In this document: positions 1 through 8,521 of the stretch, in pieces
Numbering within the stretch: the stretch's first letter is position 1
Layout of the letters: every line of letters starts with the position of its first letter
Source of the DNA: Fredinandcohnia quinoae
GTDB lineage: Bacteria > Bacillota > Bacilli > Bacillales > Bacillaceae_L
DNA length: 50,641 bases
Assembly: GCF_022427965.1 (NCBI RefSeq)
Contig: NZ_JAKTTI010000033.1
Span: forward strand, 1-50,641
Direction: 5' to 3'
The notes under the pieces: generated by a model
The model's input: the letters and a program-made list of their open reading frames with translations, nothing else
What the model was told of the DNA's origin: nothing
Database searches by the model: none
Program-made: the position numbers and the translations under genes

Positions 1-1
1 A

Positions 2-51
2 TGAAAAAAAACTGTAGGCAAACTCGAAAATCTTCGAGTTTGTCTACAGTC
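2..51 (-). terminator. Rho-independent terminator of the pit operon
   Basis: Long near-perfect stem (arms near 10-26 and 33-50) that reads on the minus strand as a hairpin followed by a run of eight T. It lies downstream of the pit stop codon, so it most likely ends the DUF47-pit transcript. Confidence 0.75.
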
Positions 52-53
52 TG

Positions 54-85
54 AATCCTAAGACATGTATCTTAGGATTTTTTTC
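54..85 (+). terminator. Terminator of a plus-strand gene left of the window
   Basis: Ten-bp stem AATCCTAAGA/TCTTAGGATT with a six-base loop, followed on the plus strand by a T-rich tail. It is oriented to end a gene that reads into the window from the left, and sits back to back with the pit terminator. Confidence 0.7.
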
Positions 86-87
86 TT

Positions 88-1086
88 TTAAAAGAATAAA
101 TTCATGATTTGATAGATGAGTGCTGCCATTATTGCTGAAATTGGAAGGGTAATAACCCAAGTAAGAACAATTTTTCTAGCAACCCCCCATTTAACCCCTT
201 TTACACGTTGGGCAGATCCAACACCCATGATAGCTGAAGAAATAACATGGGTAGTACTTACAGGTAAATGAATGGTAGTTGCTCCAAATATGATTAAAGC
301 AGAAGATAGGTCAGCTGCTGCCCCATTTACAGGGCGAATCTTCATAATTTTCCCACCAACTGTTTTGATGATTTTCCAACCACCAATCGATGTTCCAAGC
401 CCCATTGCGGTTGCAGCTGCTAATCGGACCCACATTGGGATATCAGTAGAGGTTGTAAAGCCTCCCGCAATTAATGCCATTGTGATGATACCCATTGCTT
501 TCTGGGCATCATTCGTTCCATGGGTAAATGATTGCAAGGCAGCAGTGAAAATTTGAAATATCCGAAATCCTTTATTTGTTTTATAAAGACTTGTTCTCTT
601 AAAGAGCTTTTTAAATAAGGTCATCATTAAGAACCCAATTGCTAGTGCGATAAATGGAGAAAGTATTAGAGCTTCAAGGATTTTAATAAACCCTTTATAA
701 TTAAGGATTCCAAAACCAGCAGCAGAAATGGCTGCACCTGCAATTGAACCAATTAATGCGTGTGATGAGCTGCTCGGAATCCCAAAATACCATGTAACTA
801 GATTCCAAATGATTGCCGAAATAAGTGCTGCTAAAATAACGACTGATCCATTATCGATTGCAAATGGGTCCACGATATCTTTTGTAATCGTCTTAGCTAC
901 TCCTGTAAAGGTAATTGCACCAACGAAGTTCATCGTTGCGGCAAGAATAATCGCTCTTCGTGGGGAGAGAGCTCTTGTTGAAACACTTGTTGCAATTGCG
1001 TTTGCTGTATCATGAAACCCATTGATAAAGTCAAATGCAAGTGCAAAGAAAACGATTAGTATTGTTAATATTAAAAATGTGTCCAT
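88..1086 (-). CDS. pit: PiT-family inorganic phosphate transporter
   Basis: A 332-residue membrane protein of the PiT family (PF01384), which imports metal-phosphate by cation symport. Both inverted-repeat family signatures are visible: GFHDTANAIATSV near residues 23-35 and THGTNDAQKAMGII near 193-206. Multiple hydrophobic segments span the length, and the size matches short bacterial Pit proteins. The start has a good RBS (GAGGAGAAT) upstream. It lies 18 bp downstream of the DUF47 gene on the same strand, the usual Pit accessory pairing, so both are probably one transcript. Family assignment is secure; the transported ion (Pi rather than sulfate) is inferred from the DUF47 partner. Confidence 0.93.
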   Translation of the reverse strand: MDTFLILTILIVFFALAFDFINGFHDTANAIATSVSTRALSPRRAIILAATMNFVGAITFTGVAKTITKDIVDPFAIDNGSVVILAALISAIIWNLVTWYFGIPSSSSHALIGSIAGAAISAAGFGILNYKGFIKILEALILSPFIALAIGFLMMTLFKKLFKRTSLYKTNKGFRIFQIFTAALQSFTHGTNDAQKAMGIITMALIAGGFTTSTDIPMWVRLAAATAMGLGTSIGGWKIIKTVGGKIMKIRPVNGAAADLSSALIIFGATTIHLPVSTTHVISSAIMGVGSAQRVKGVKWGVARKIVLTWVITLPISAIMAALIYQIMNLFF

Positions 1087-1104
1087 TCCACTTAGATTCT
1101 CCTC

Positions 1105-1725
1105 TTATGCATTACGCATGATTATCGTTTCGAGTGTATCAGCAACATCTTCACAGAAGTCTGAAATCTCTTCAAGAATCTCGTAGAGTTCCTTTAATTG
1201 AATAATTTTGATTGGATCCTTTTCTTTAGCAAATAATTGTTTAATTGAAACCCTTAGTAGTTCATCACAATTTGACTCATATTCATTAATTTTTATTGTA
1301 TGTTTTCTCATATCAAGTAGTTTCTTACTTGAAAGCAATTCAATTGCTTCGTAAATCTCAATTGAACATTTATGTATGTAATCTGCATAGGTTGTCATAT
1401 ATTCGTCTGTTTCAGTAAATGAATACATTTCAAATCTTGCAACACATTGTTCCATCCCATCAAGAACATCGTCCATTTTCATAGCTAATTCGAGAATATC
1501 TTCTCTTTCAATCGGTGTAATAAATGACTTATTAAGTGCAACAATTAATTCATGAATGATGTCGTCACCTTTATTTTCGTATCTTTTCATTTCGACAGAA
1601 AATTCCTTTAAGTCACTAACATTTTTTATTTTATACTGTACAAAGTAATCAGCAGCGTCTTTCACATTCGCTGAAATTGCTGATAGCATTTCGAAAAAAG
1701 GGTCTTTTTTCTTATTTGTGAACAT
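1105..1725 (-). CDS. DUF47 (PhoU-like) Pit accessory protein
   Basis: A 206-residue, helical, highly charged soluble protein of the DUF47/PhoU-like family (PF01865), typically encoded next to pit and thought to modulate Pit transport. It has PhoU-like acidic helices including EMKRYENKGDDIIHELI (around residues 46-62), resembling the E-x3-D metal-binding motifs of PhoU. It starts with ATG behind a strong RBS (GGAGGAAC). As the first gene of the pit operon, it is preceded by a 306-bp region with PhoP-box-like repeats. The exact biochemical function in Bacillus is not established. Confidence 0.9.
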   Translation of the reverse strand: MFTNKKKDPFFEMLSAISANVKDAADYFVQYKIKNVSDLKEFSVEMKRYENKGDDIIHELIVALNKSFITPIEREDILELAMKMDDVLDGMEQCVARFEMYSFTETDEYMTTYADYIHKCSIEIYEAIELLSSKKLLDMRKHTIKINEYESNCDELLRVSIKQLFAKEKDPIKIIQLKELYEILEEISDFCEDVADTLETIIMRNA

Positions 1726-2031
1726 AGTAGTTGTTCCTCCAATAATTAAAATAAAATAATAGTACCTATCTATTTTTATTTATTTTTGTCGAATTTACAA
1801 TAATTTTGTCCTAAATTTACAAAAACGTAACATTTCATTTATATGTTAATAAAGATTCCCATATAATCCCTACTAATACATTGCCCTTATAGTTATGAAA
1901 TATGTGAAAATCATTTGGTTCCAGACCTCAATTTGTACGGTGTGTGGATTAAAGGGATTTCTGAAGTAGGACCTACACTGTGAAAATGATTCGTGCATAA
2001 ATTACTGTATTAGAATTATGGAGGTGCGGAA
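1726..2031. promoter_or_regulatory. Divergent intergenic region with PhoP-box-like hexamer array
   Basis: This 306-bp gap separates the divergent pit operon and hpaB genes. At 1794, 1805, 1816 and 1827 there are hexamers TTTACA, TTTGTC, TTTACA and GTAACA spaced exactly 11 bp apart, with a further TTTGTC at 1785. This resembles the TT(A/T/C)ACA direct repeats bound by PhoP of Bacillus. A direct repeat TGTGAAAATSATT lies at 1903-1915 and 1979-1991 on the hpaB side. No ORF or RNA gene is seen here. The PhoP role is inferred from pattern and from the neighbouring phosphate transporter. Confidence 0.45.
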
Positions 2032-3477
2032 TTGGGAATTATTACAGGGCAGGAGTATATAGATAGAATTAATGCGTTGGAGGCAGATGTGTGGATCGAT
2101 GGTGAGCAAGTTAAGGGAATGATATCGGAACACAATGCCTTTAGCGGGGTGATGAAGAGTCAGGCAAGGTTATATGACCTTCAGAGTGAACATGCTAAAA
2201 GTGAAATCATGACATTTAAATCACCTACGACAGATAATAGGATTGGCACATCTTTCTTAGAACCGAAAACAAAGGAGGATTTAGAAAAACGTCGACTTAT
2301 GACTAGTGAGTGGGCGAGAATAAATCTCGGAATGATGGGGCGTTCTCCTGATTATATGAATACTGCACTAATGGCAGTTTATGCAGGTGCAGAGGTATTC
2401 TCATCAAGTCACCCCCAATTTGCAAATAATATAACGAGGTTTTATGAAGAAGCCAGTGAAAACGACTACTCCTTCACACACACATTTATTAATCCTCAAA
2501 CAAACCGATCCCAATTACATTTTGAAGATGGGGAAAAAATTATTGCAGCAAAGGTAATTGATAAAAACAAGGATGGAATTATCGTTCATGGTGCGAGGTT
2601 ATTAGCTACACAAGGTGGAATCACCGATGAATTAATCGTCTTCCCCTCTGGAGGTAATTTGTACAGTAAGGATTTTGCCTATGCATTTTCAATTCCAAGT
2701 AATACAAAAGGGTTGACCTTTCTTTGTCGTGAATCCTTTGTATATAGTAATTCAACATTTAACCATCCACTTGGTTCAAGATTTGAAGAAATGGATACGA
2801 TTATCGTTTTTGATCATGTTCTTGTACCATGGGAAAGAGTATTTTTATATGAAAGTATTGAATGTGTCAATAAATTGTACACTGAAACGAGCTTCTACCC
2901 ACTTATTCTCCATCAAGTCGTTTCAAGACAAGTAATAAAAATTGAAAGCTTGCTTGGTGTAGCTCAGCTAATTGTGGACACGATTAATATAAGTGAATAC
3001 CAGCATGTTCAAGAGAAAATAAGTGAAATAATCGTCGGTTTAGAAACATTAAAAGCATTGTTAATAGCCTCAGAAGTGAACGCGAAAATAGACAAATGGG
3101 GAACAATGGTACCGGAACAACATCCTCTCTATAGTGCAATTAACCTTTTTCCGCGAATGTATCCTCGCTTCACTGAAATCCTACAATTGTTAGGAGCTAG
3201 TGGACTTGTTTCCATTCCTACGGAAAAAGACTTTCTATCTGACAAGGGAAGTGATCTCCATACGTATCTCCAAGCAGCAAATGCAAGTGCGATTGATAGA
3301 GTTAAGTTATTTCGACTTGCATGGGATATTTGTCTAAGTGCCTTTGGTTCAAGACAAATCTTGTATGAGCGCTTTTTCTTTGGTGACCCTGTAAGACTTG
3401 CAAGTAATCTATATCGAGGCTATGAGCGCAAAGCACTTACCAACCGAATACATGATTTTTTAAAAGAAATGAAATAA
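2032..3477 (+). CDS. hpaB: 4-hydroxyphenylacetate 3-monooxygenase-type oxygenase (HpaB family)
   Basis: A 481-residue protein matching the length and layout of HpaB/YoaI-type FADH2-dependent aromatic hydroxylases: N-terminal helical domain, middle beta domain (about residues 150-275, with FDHVLVPWERVF near 261-272 as in the acyl-CoA-dehydrogenase-like fold), and a C-terminal helical bundle. The start is TTG with a clear RBS (GGAGGTG, 2020-2026). These enzymes need a separate flavin reductase (HpaC), and none is encoded in this window. The neighbours (phosphate uptake, PBP) give no pathway context, so the substrate remains uncertain: 4-hydroxyphenylacetate or another phenol. Confidence 0.85.
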   Translation: MGIITGQEYIDRINALEADVWIDGEQVKGMISEHNAFSGVMKSQARLYDLQSEHAKSEIMTFKSPTTDNRIGTSFLEPKTKEDLEKRRLMTSEWARINLGMMGRSPDYMNTALMAVYAGAEVFSSSHPQFANNITRFYEEASENDYSFTHTFINPQTNRSQLHFEDGEKIIAAKVIDKNKDGIIVHGARLLATQGGITDELIVFPSGGNLYSKDFAYAFSIPSNTKGLTFLCRESFVYSNSTFNHPLGSRFEEMDTIIVFDHVLVPWERVFLYESIECVNKLYTETSFYPLILHQVVSRQVIKIESLLGVAQLIVDTINISEYQHVQEKISEIIVGLETLKALLIASEVNAKIDKWGTMVPEQHPLYSAINLFPRMYPRFTEILQLLGASGLVSIPTEKDFLSDKGSDLHTYLQAANASAIDRVKLFRLAWDICLSAFGSRQILYERFFFGDPVRLASNLYRGYERKALTNRIHDFLKEMK

Positions 3478-3567
3478 CCCCCAAAAGAGTGGAGACCCTT
3501 CGAATGACTATATGTATTGAATCTTTTTGGTACAGATAACTCGAAAAACTCATTTGGAGGATTTCAT

Positions 3568-5577
3568 ATGAGACAAAGAATCAGAAAAAACTTTCGGCAA
3601 ACAGGAAAATTAAAAATTGCGATCTTACTTATTTTATCTTTTATTTTAGTAACAATCATTGGAATCAATATGTACATTAACTCAAGAGATGTTAGTTCAT
3701 TACATCATCCACTTCCACAACCAACCATTATTTATGATAAAAATGGTGAAATTGCGAGTAAAGTTCCTGGTCCAAAAATTGATGGGGTTAGCTTTGATCA
3801 AATTCCAGATCATGTCATTAATGCAGTAATCGCTATTGAGGATCACCGTTTTTATGAACATCCAGGGGTCGATTATGTCGGTATCTTTCGTGCTCTATTC
3901 CGAAACATTAAAGCGGGTGGTATCGTAGAGGGTGGCAGCACTATTACCCAGCAACTAACCAAGAATGTCTTGCTCACCCAGGAACAAACGCTTGACCGAA
4001 AAATAGATGAATTTTTTATTGCTCAAAAAATTGAACGCACGTTTTCTAAAGAAAAAATTCTCGAAATGTACGTAAACCAAATTTATTTTGGAGAAGGTGC
4101 ATGGGGGATTAAAAATGCAGCACTTGTTTATTTTGGAAAGGATGTTAAGGAGTTAACGGTTAGTGAAGGTGCTATTTTAGCAGGATTAATTAAAGCACCG
4201 TCAAAAATGAATCCTTTGAAAAATCTTGATTTAGCGTTTGAAAGAAGAGACCTGGTACTTGAAAAGATGGAGGCAAATGGTTTTCTCAATAAACAGGATG
4301 TAAAGGTAGCAAAAGCACAAGAAATGACATTCAAAGGAAGACAGATTGATCCATATGAAGGAAAGTATCCTCATTATATTGACCATATAATTGATGAAGC
4401 AATCACCAAGTATCATTTAACGCAAAACGAGGTACTTAATGGTGGTCTTCAAATATATACAGAGCTTGATTCTCATATGCAAACATCAATTGAAAATGTA
4501 TTCGCTAGTGACAAAGGCTTATTCCCTGCAAGTACAGAAGATCAGCTTCTACAAAGTGGTGCTATTTTAATAGATCCAAAAACAGGTGGGATAAATGCAC
4601 TAGTTGGTGGCAGAGGTAAGCATGTTTTTCGTGGATTCAATCATGCGACACAATTAAAGAGACAACCGGGTTCTTCAATCAAGCCACTTGCTGTCTATAC
4701 ACCTGCATTGGAGAAAGGCTATAGTATTTATGATGTTATCCCTGATCAACCCATGGATTTTAATGGTTATCAACCGGCAAATGTGACTGGTAGATATAAA
4801 GGCAGTGAAACAATTTATGACGCATTAACGAATTCTGATAATGTCCCGGCTGTTTGGCTTCTTAATAAAATCGGATTATCAGCAGGGATCGATTCAATCG
4901 AACGATTCGGTCTTCCTATTACTGAAAAAGACCATAATTTAAGCCTTGCATTAGGTGGCTTAGACACGGGAGTAGCCCCGATTCACATGGCTGAGGCATA
5001 TACAACATTTCCAAATGGAGGAAAGAAGACAAAAGCACACGCGATTACTAAAATCATTGATTCAAAGGGTACTATAATTGCAGAATGGAAGGAAGAACCC
5101 GAAGTAGTAACTTCCCCGGATGTCGCGAACAGAATAACCTTTATGTTAAAAGGGGTTATTGACCATGGTACGGGTAAAAATGCCAAAATCAATGGACGTG
5201 AACTCGCAGGAAAGACAGGTTCAACTCAGCTTCCGATTGAAGGAATTGGTGGGACGAAGGATCAATGGATGGTAGGTTATACACCTGAGTTAGTCGGTGC
5301 GATTTGGTTAGGATATGACAATACCGATAAAGACCATTACCTAACAACAACTAGCGGAGCGACAGCTGCATTTATCTTTAAAGAAATCATAGAGCAGGCT
5401 TTATCTAATACACCAGTTAGTTCATTTAATCTACCAGTCTACCAACAACCCTACACTCAGAAGAAGAAAAATAATGATAAGAACAAATATGAAGATCACG
5501 GTAAAAAGCAAGGCAAGAATAAAGACAAAGGGAAGCATAAGTGGAAAGAAAAAAAGAAAAAACATCATGATGATTAA
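3568..5577 (+). CDS. Class A penicillin-binding protein (transglycosylase/transpeptidase)
   Basis: A 669-residue bifunctional peptidoglycan synthase. One N-terminal membrane segment (about residues 12-33) is followed by a GT51 transglycosylase domain with catalytic Glu91 in EDHRFYEHPG and the motif GGSTITQQLTKN. The transpeptidase domain shows SxxK at Ser369 (GSSIKP), SDN and KTGST. The tail after about residue 630 is Lys/His-rich and low-complexity. The in-frame TTG at 3517 has no RBS, whereas ATG 3568 follows GGAGG, so I take 3568. Length and architecture resemble the B. subtilis PbpF/PbpG group, which act in spore or germ-cell wall synthesis; which orthologue it is cannot be settled here. 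A terminator follows the gene. Confidence 0.92.
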   Translation: MRQRIRKNFRQTGKLKIAILLILSFILVTIIGINMYINSRDVSSLHHPLPQPTIIYDKNGEIASKVPGPKIDGVSFDQIPDHVINAVIAIEDHRFYEHPGVDYVGIFRALFRNIKAGGIVEGGSTITQQLTKNVLLTQEQTLDRKIDEFFIAQKIERTFSKEKILEMYVNQIYFGEGAWGIKNAALVYFGKDVKELTVSEGAILAGLIKAPSKMNPLKNLDLAFERRDLVLEKMEANGFLNKQDVKVAKAQEMTFKGRQIDPYEGKYPHYIDHIIDEAITKYHLTQNEVLNGGLQIYTELDSHMQTSIENVFASDKGLFPASTEDQLLQSGAILIDPKTGGINALVGGRGKHVFRGFNHATQLKRQPGSSIKPLAVYTPALEKGYSIYDVIPDQPMDFNGYQPANVTGRYKGSETIYDALTNSDNVPAVWLLNKIGLSAGIDSIERFGLPITEKDHNLSLALGGLDTGVAPIHMAEAYTTFPNGGKKTKAHAITKIIDSKGTIIAEWKEEPEVVTSPDVANRITFMLKGVIDHGTGKNAKINGRELAGKTGSTQLPIEGIGGTKDQWMVGYTPELVGAIWLGYDNTDKDHYLTTTSGATAAFIFKEIIEQALSNTPVSSFNLPVYQQPYTQKKKNNDKNKYEDHGKKQGKNKDKGKHKWKEKKKKHHDD

Positions 5578-5587
5578 AAATGTTAGT

Positions 5588-5614
5588 TGCCTCGTTCTGA
5601 GGTGCTTTTTTTTT
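5588..5614 (+). terminator. Rho-independent terminator after the PBP gene
   Basis: Six-bp stem TGCCTC/GAGGTG (one G-T pair at each end region) followed by nine T, 10 bp downstream of the PBP stop codon. Confidence 0.65.
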
Positions 5615-5623
5615 ACAAAAAAA

Positions 5624-5650
5624 TGAAACCTTTCAATCATTTGTATCGTA
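5624..5650 (+). promoter_or_regulatory. SigW-like ECF promoter for yuaF-floT
   Basis: TGAAAC at 5624-5629 and CGTA at 5647-5650, separated by 17 bp, match the SigW promoter consensus. The site lies 77 bp before the yuaF start. In B. subtilis the yuaF-floT-yuaI operon is a known SigW target, so position and sequence agree. Confidence 0.75.
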
Positions 5651-5726
5651 AATGTAAATATAACGTTATACTTAATATATACTTGGAATGTTTTGAATTT
5701 TTCATAAAGGAGGTTGAAGGAATGCT

Positions 5727-6248
5727 ATGGAATTATTCGGATATGATATCCAGACGATTTATCTTTTCGGATTAGTTGTAAGTGGTATATGTACCCTTCT
5801 TCTTATACTTTTTGGGGATGTTTTAGAAGGGATATTTCCTGAAAGTTTTAGTCCAACACTAGTGTTTTCATTCCTCACATTTTTGAGCGCATCAGGGTAT
5901 ATCTTTGAAAAGATACTAACATTGAATAGTTTTATTATCTTAAGTATTTCTCTCGTATTAGCCCTAATTTTAGTTACTTTACTTAATGTATTTGTTTTAA
6001 TACCCCTTTCCTCTGCTGAGGAATCAATTACATTCAGGGAAGAGGATTTGAAAGGGAGAGTCGGGAAAGTGATTACATCTATTCCTGTTGATGGGTTTGG
6101 TGAAGTAGTCATTGACGGAATCAGTGGAACGATTGCAATGCCGGCAAAAAGTTATAAAAATGAGCCTGTTCCCTATGATGAAAAAGTGCTCGTAATCGAT
6201 GTGAAGGAAAGCGTATTATACGTTTTACCATATAGTAGTTTAAATTAA
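5727..6248 (+). CDS. yuaF: NfeD-family membrane protein YuaF
   Basis: A 173-residue protein with three predicted membrane segments (about residues 10-30, 43-60 and 66-93) followed by a soluble beta-rich NfeD/OB-fold domain (about 105-173). It corresponds to YuaF (NfeD2) of B. subtilis, which works with flotillin FloT in functional membrane microdomains. The in-frame start used (ATG 5727) follows GGAGGTTGAAGGAATGCT; the RBS is about 12 bases upstream. The gene sits 18 bp before floT and behind a SigW-like promoter, indicating an envelope-stress operon. yuaI, the third gene in B. subtilis, is absent here: a terminator follows floT. Confidence 0.9.
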   Translation: MELFGYDIQTIYLFGLVVSGICTLLLILFGDVLEGIFPESFSPTLVFSFLTFLSASGYIFEKILTLNSFIILSISLVLALILVTLLNVFVLIPLSSAEESITFREEDLKGRVGKVITSIPVDGFGEVVIDGISGTIAMPAKSYKNEPVPYDEKVLVIDVKESVLYVLPYSSLN

Positions 6249-6266
6249 TTTAAGGGGGAAACATGA

Positions 6267-7799
6267 ATGGATATGATTTGGATTGTAGTAGGAATTGTAG
6301 CATTTTTAATACTTGCTCTACTAGGTGTATTTATCACAAAGTACAGAACTGCAGGACCTGATGAAGCACTTATCGTAACAGGTAGCTATTTAGGTGGAAA
6401 AAGTGTTCATGTTGATGAATCAGGAAATCGGATAAAAATTGTCCGTGGTGGCGGTACTTTTGTACTACCTGTCTTTCAACAAGCAGAACCACTCAGTCTC
6501 CTATCTAGTAAACTAGATGTCTCAACTCCTGAGGTTTACACAGAGCAAGGTGTACCAGTTATGGCAGATGGTACAGCAATCATTAAGATTGGTAGTTCTA
6601 TTAATCAAATTGCGACAGCTGCAGAACAATTTTTAGGAAAAAGAAAAGAAGATCGTGAAAACGAAGCGAGAGAAGTGTTGGAAGGTCATCTCCGTTCAAT
6701 CCTTGGTTCCATGACGGTTGAAGAGATTTATAAAAATCGTGATAAATTTTCGCAAGAGGTTCAACGAGTTGCGTCTCAGGACTTAGCAAAAATGGGTCTC
6801 ATAATCGTGTCATTTACAATTAAAGATGTACGCGATAAGAATGGATATTTAGATTCATTAGGTAAGCCTAGAATTGCTCAAGTAAAACGTGATGCTGATA
6901 TTGCAACTGCTGAGGCAGACAAAGAAACACGTATTAAACGTGCAGAAGCAGATAAGGATGCTCAAACCGCGGAACTAGAACGTGCTACTGAAGTTGCTGA
7001 AGCTGAAAAAATTAATCAACTTAAAATGGCTGAATACCGCAGAGAGCAAGATATTGCAAAAGCTCGTGCTGACCAAGCGTATCATCTAGAAGAAGCTAGA
7101 GCGAAGCAAGAAGTAACTGAACAGCAAATGCAAATTCAAATTATTGAAAGACAGAAACAAATCGAATTAGAAGAAAAAGAGATTCTTCGTCGTGAGAAAC
7201 AATATGATTCTGAAGTTAAAAAGAAAGCTGATGCAGACCGCTATGCAGTTGTTCAAGCAGCAGAAGCAGACAAAGCAAAACAGCTTGCAGAAGCGGATGC
7301 AAATAAATATCGAATTGAAGCAATGGCAAAAGCTGAAGCTGAAAAAGTTCGCTTAGATGGTATGGCAAAAGCTGATTCACAACGTGCACAAGGGGAATCG
7401 GAAGCAGATGTAATTCGTCTAAAAGGTCTTGCAGAAGCAGAAGCGAAGGAAAAAATTGCCGAAGCATTCGAGCAATACGGCAAGGCTGCTATCCTCGATA
7501 TGGTTATTAAAATGCTACCTGAATATGCGAAAGAAGTGGCTGCACCATTATCGAATATTGATAAAATTACAGTTGTTGATACTGGAAGCAGTGGTGAAAA
7601 CGGCGGTGCCAATAAAGTTACTAGCTATGCAACGAATTTAATGTCAACCCTTCAGGAATCATTAAAAGCAACATCAGGAATTGACGTAAAGGAACTAATG
7701 GAAAATCTATCAGGCAAAGGCAATGTTAGAAGCAGCATTGATAGCTTGACAGAGGAACTCGTTCAAGCGAAAAAAGTGAAAGCTGAGGATAAAGAATAA
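6267..7799 (+). CDS. floT: Flotillin-like protein FloT
   Basis: A 510-residue flotillin. It has an N-terminal hydrophobic segment (about 4-24) that anchors it in the membrane, an SPFH/PHB domain (about 30-200), a long Ala/Glu-rich coiled-coil flotillin domain (about 200-395) with repeated AEADK/EAEK motifs, and a C-terminal oligomerisation region. It scaffolds membrane microdomains and supports signalling and secretion complexes. The length is equal to that of the B. subtilis protein (about 509). The RBS is AAGGGGGAAA. It is co-transcribed with yuaF and closed by a strong terminator. Confidence 0.95.
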   Translation: MDMIWIVVGIVAFLILALLGVFITKYRTAGPDEALIVTGSYLGGKSVHVDESGNRIKIVRGGGTFVLPVFQQAEPLSLLSSKLDVSTPEVYTEQGVPVMADGTAIIKIGSSINQIATAAEQFLGKRKEDRENEAREVLEGHLRSILGSMTVEEIYKNRDKFSQEVQRVASQDLAKMGLIIVSFTIKDVRDKNGYLDSLGKPRIAQVKRDADIATAEADKETRIKRAEADKDAQTAELERATEVAEAEKINQLKMAEYRREQDIAKARADQAYHLEEARAKQEVTEQQMQIQIIERQKQIELEEKEILRREKQYDSEVKKKADADRYAVVQAAEADKAKQLAEADANKYRIEAMAKAEAEKVRLDGMAKADSQRAQGESEADVIRLKGLAEAEAKEKIAEAFEQYGKAAILDMVIKMLPEYAKEVAAPLSNIDKITVVDTGSSGENGGANKVTSYATNLMSTLQESLKATSGIDVKELMENLSGKGNVRSSIDSLTEELVQAKKVKAEDKE

Positions 7800-7808
7800 G
7801 TTAAAAAG

Positions 7809-7840
7809 CCAATAACCAAGCTATGGTTATTGGTTTTTTT
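7809..7840 (+). terminator. Terminator of the yuaF-floT operon
   Basis: Perfect 10-bp stem CCAATAACCA/TGGTTATTGG with a five-base loop, followed by seven T, 9 bp after the floT stop. Confidence 0.9.
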
Positions 7841-7863
7841 ATGTGAAAAAATTTATTTACTAC

Positions 7864-7889
7864 TGAACTTTTTTATAACCTTATTCGTA
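7864..7889 (+). promoter_or_regulatory. ECF-type promoter, probably SigY autoregulatory
   Basis: TGAACT at 7864-7869, a 16-bp spacer, and CGTA at 7886-7889 form an ECF promoter. SigY of B. subtilis recognises a TGAACG/CGTC-like element and transcribes its own operon. The site lies 68 bp upstream of the sigY start codon. Confidence 0.65.
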
Positions 7890-7957
7890 TTATTACTGAA
7901 ACTTAGATAAAATAGGTGGAAAGTCTATTTATTTTTGCTCAGGGGAGAGTTTATTGC

Positions 7958-8521
7958 ATGGATGATAAGGATTTAATAAAGAGTGCAAAGCGGGGTGATT
8001 CGCTCGCGTTTGCGATGCTTTTTAAGGAGCATTATCCTTTTTTAGTGAAGTATTTAATAAAGATCACAATGAATCCAGATATAGCGGAAGATTTAGCGCA
8101 AGAAACAATGATGAAAAGTATTGAAAAGATCAAGCTATATAACGGAAAATCAAAATTCTCCTCTTGGCTTATAACGATTGCAACTAATTTGTATATAGAT
8201 AATCTTCGAAGGAAGAAACGTGAACAAAATTATCAGCTGCAGGAACAGGCACTACGGAAAATGAAATGGCAGTTTGAGAGCCGTACCGAGGAATGGAATG
8301 ATGTAATGGTTGCACTTGGAATGCTTTCAAATGAAATTCGAATACCCATTGTCTTAAAGCATTATTATGGCTATTCATACGAGGAAATTGCTGATATGTT
8401 GCAAATAGCATTAGGTACTGTTAAATCTCGCATTCATAATGGTATTCAATCAGTAAGAAAGGAGTTGAAGTCCGATGAAGAAAAACAAGCTAATTCTACT
8501 AAAAAACAAACAAGAACATGA
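7958..8521 (+). CDS. sigY: ECF sigma factor SigY
   Basis: A 187-residue ECF sigma factor with region 2 (AEDLAQETMMKSIEKI and the FSSWLITIATNLYIDNLRR core, about 46-90) and region 4 (SYEEIADMLQIALGTVKSRI, about 137-156). The next three genes match the size and order of yxlC, yxlD and yxlE, identifying the sigY operon. A GTG 42 bp upstream lacks an RBS; ATG 7958 follows AGGGGAGAG, so it is preferred. The end overlaps yxlC by 47 bp, implying translational coupling to the anti-sigma system. SigY in B. subtilis responds to nutrient limitation, but its physiological role is poorly known. Confidence 0.88.
   Translation: MDDKDLIKSAKRGDSLAFAMLFKEHYPFLVKYLIKITMNPDIAEDLAQETMMKSIEKIKLYNGKSKFSSWLITIATNLYIDNLRRKKREQNYQLQEQALRKMKWQFESRTEEWNDVMVALGMLSNEIRIPIVLKHYYGYSYEEIADMLQIALGTVKSRIHNGIQSVRKELKSDEEKQANSTKKQTRT

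Noticed and set aside
7216-7612. Antisense ORFs of 83 and 119 residues within floT
   Set aside because: They arise from the Ala/Glu-rich coiled-coil codons of floT, and have no RBS.
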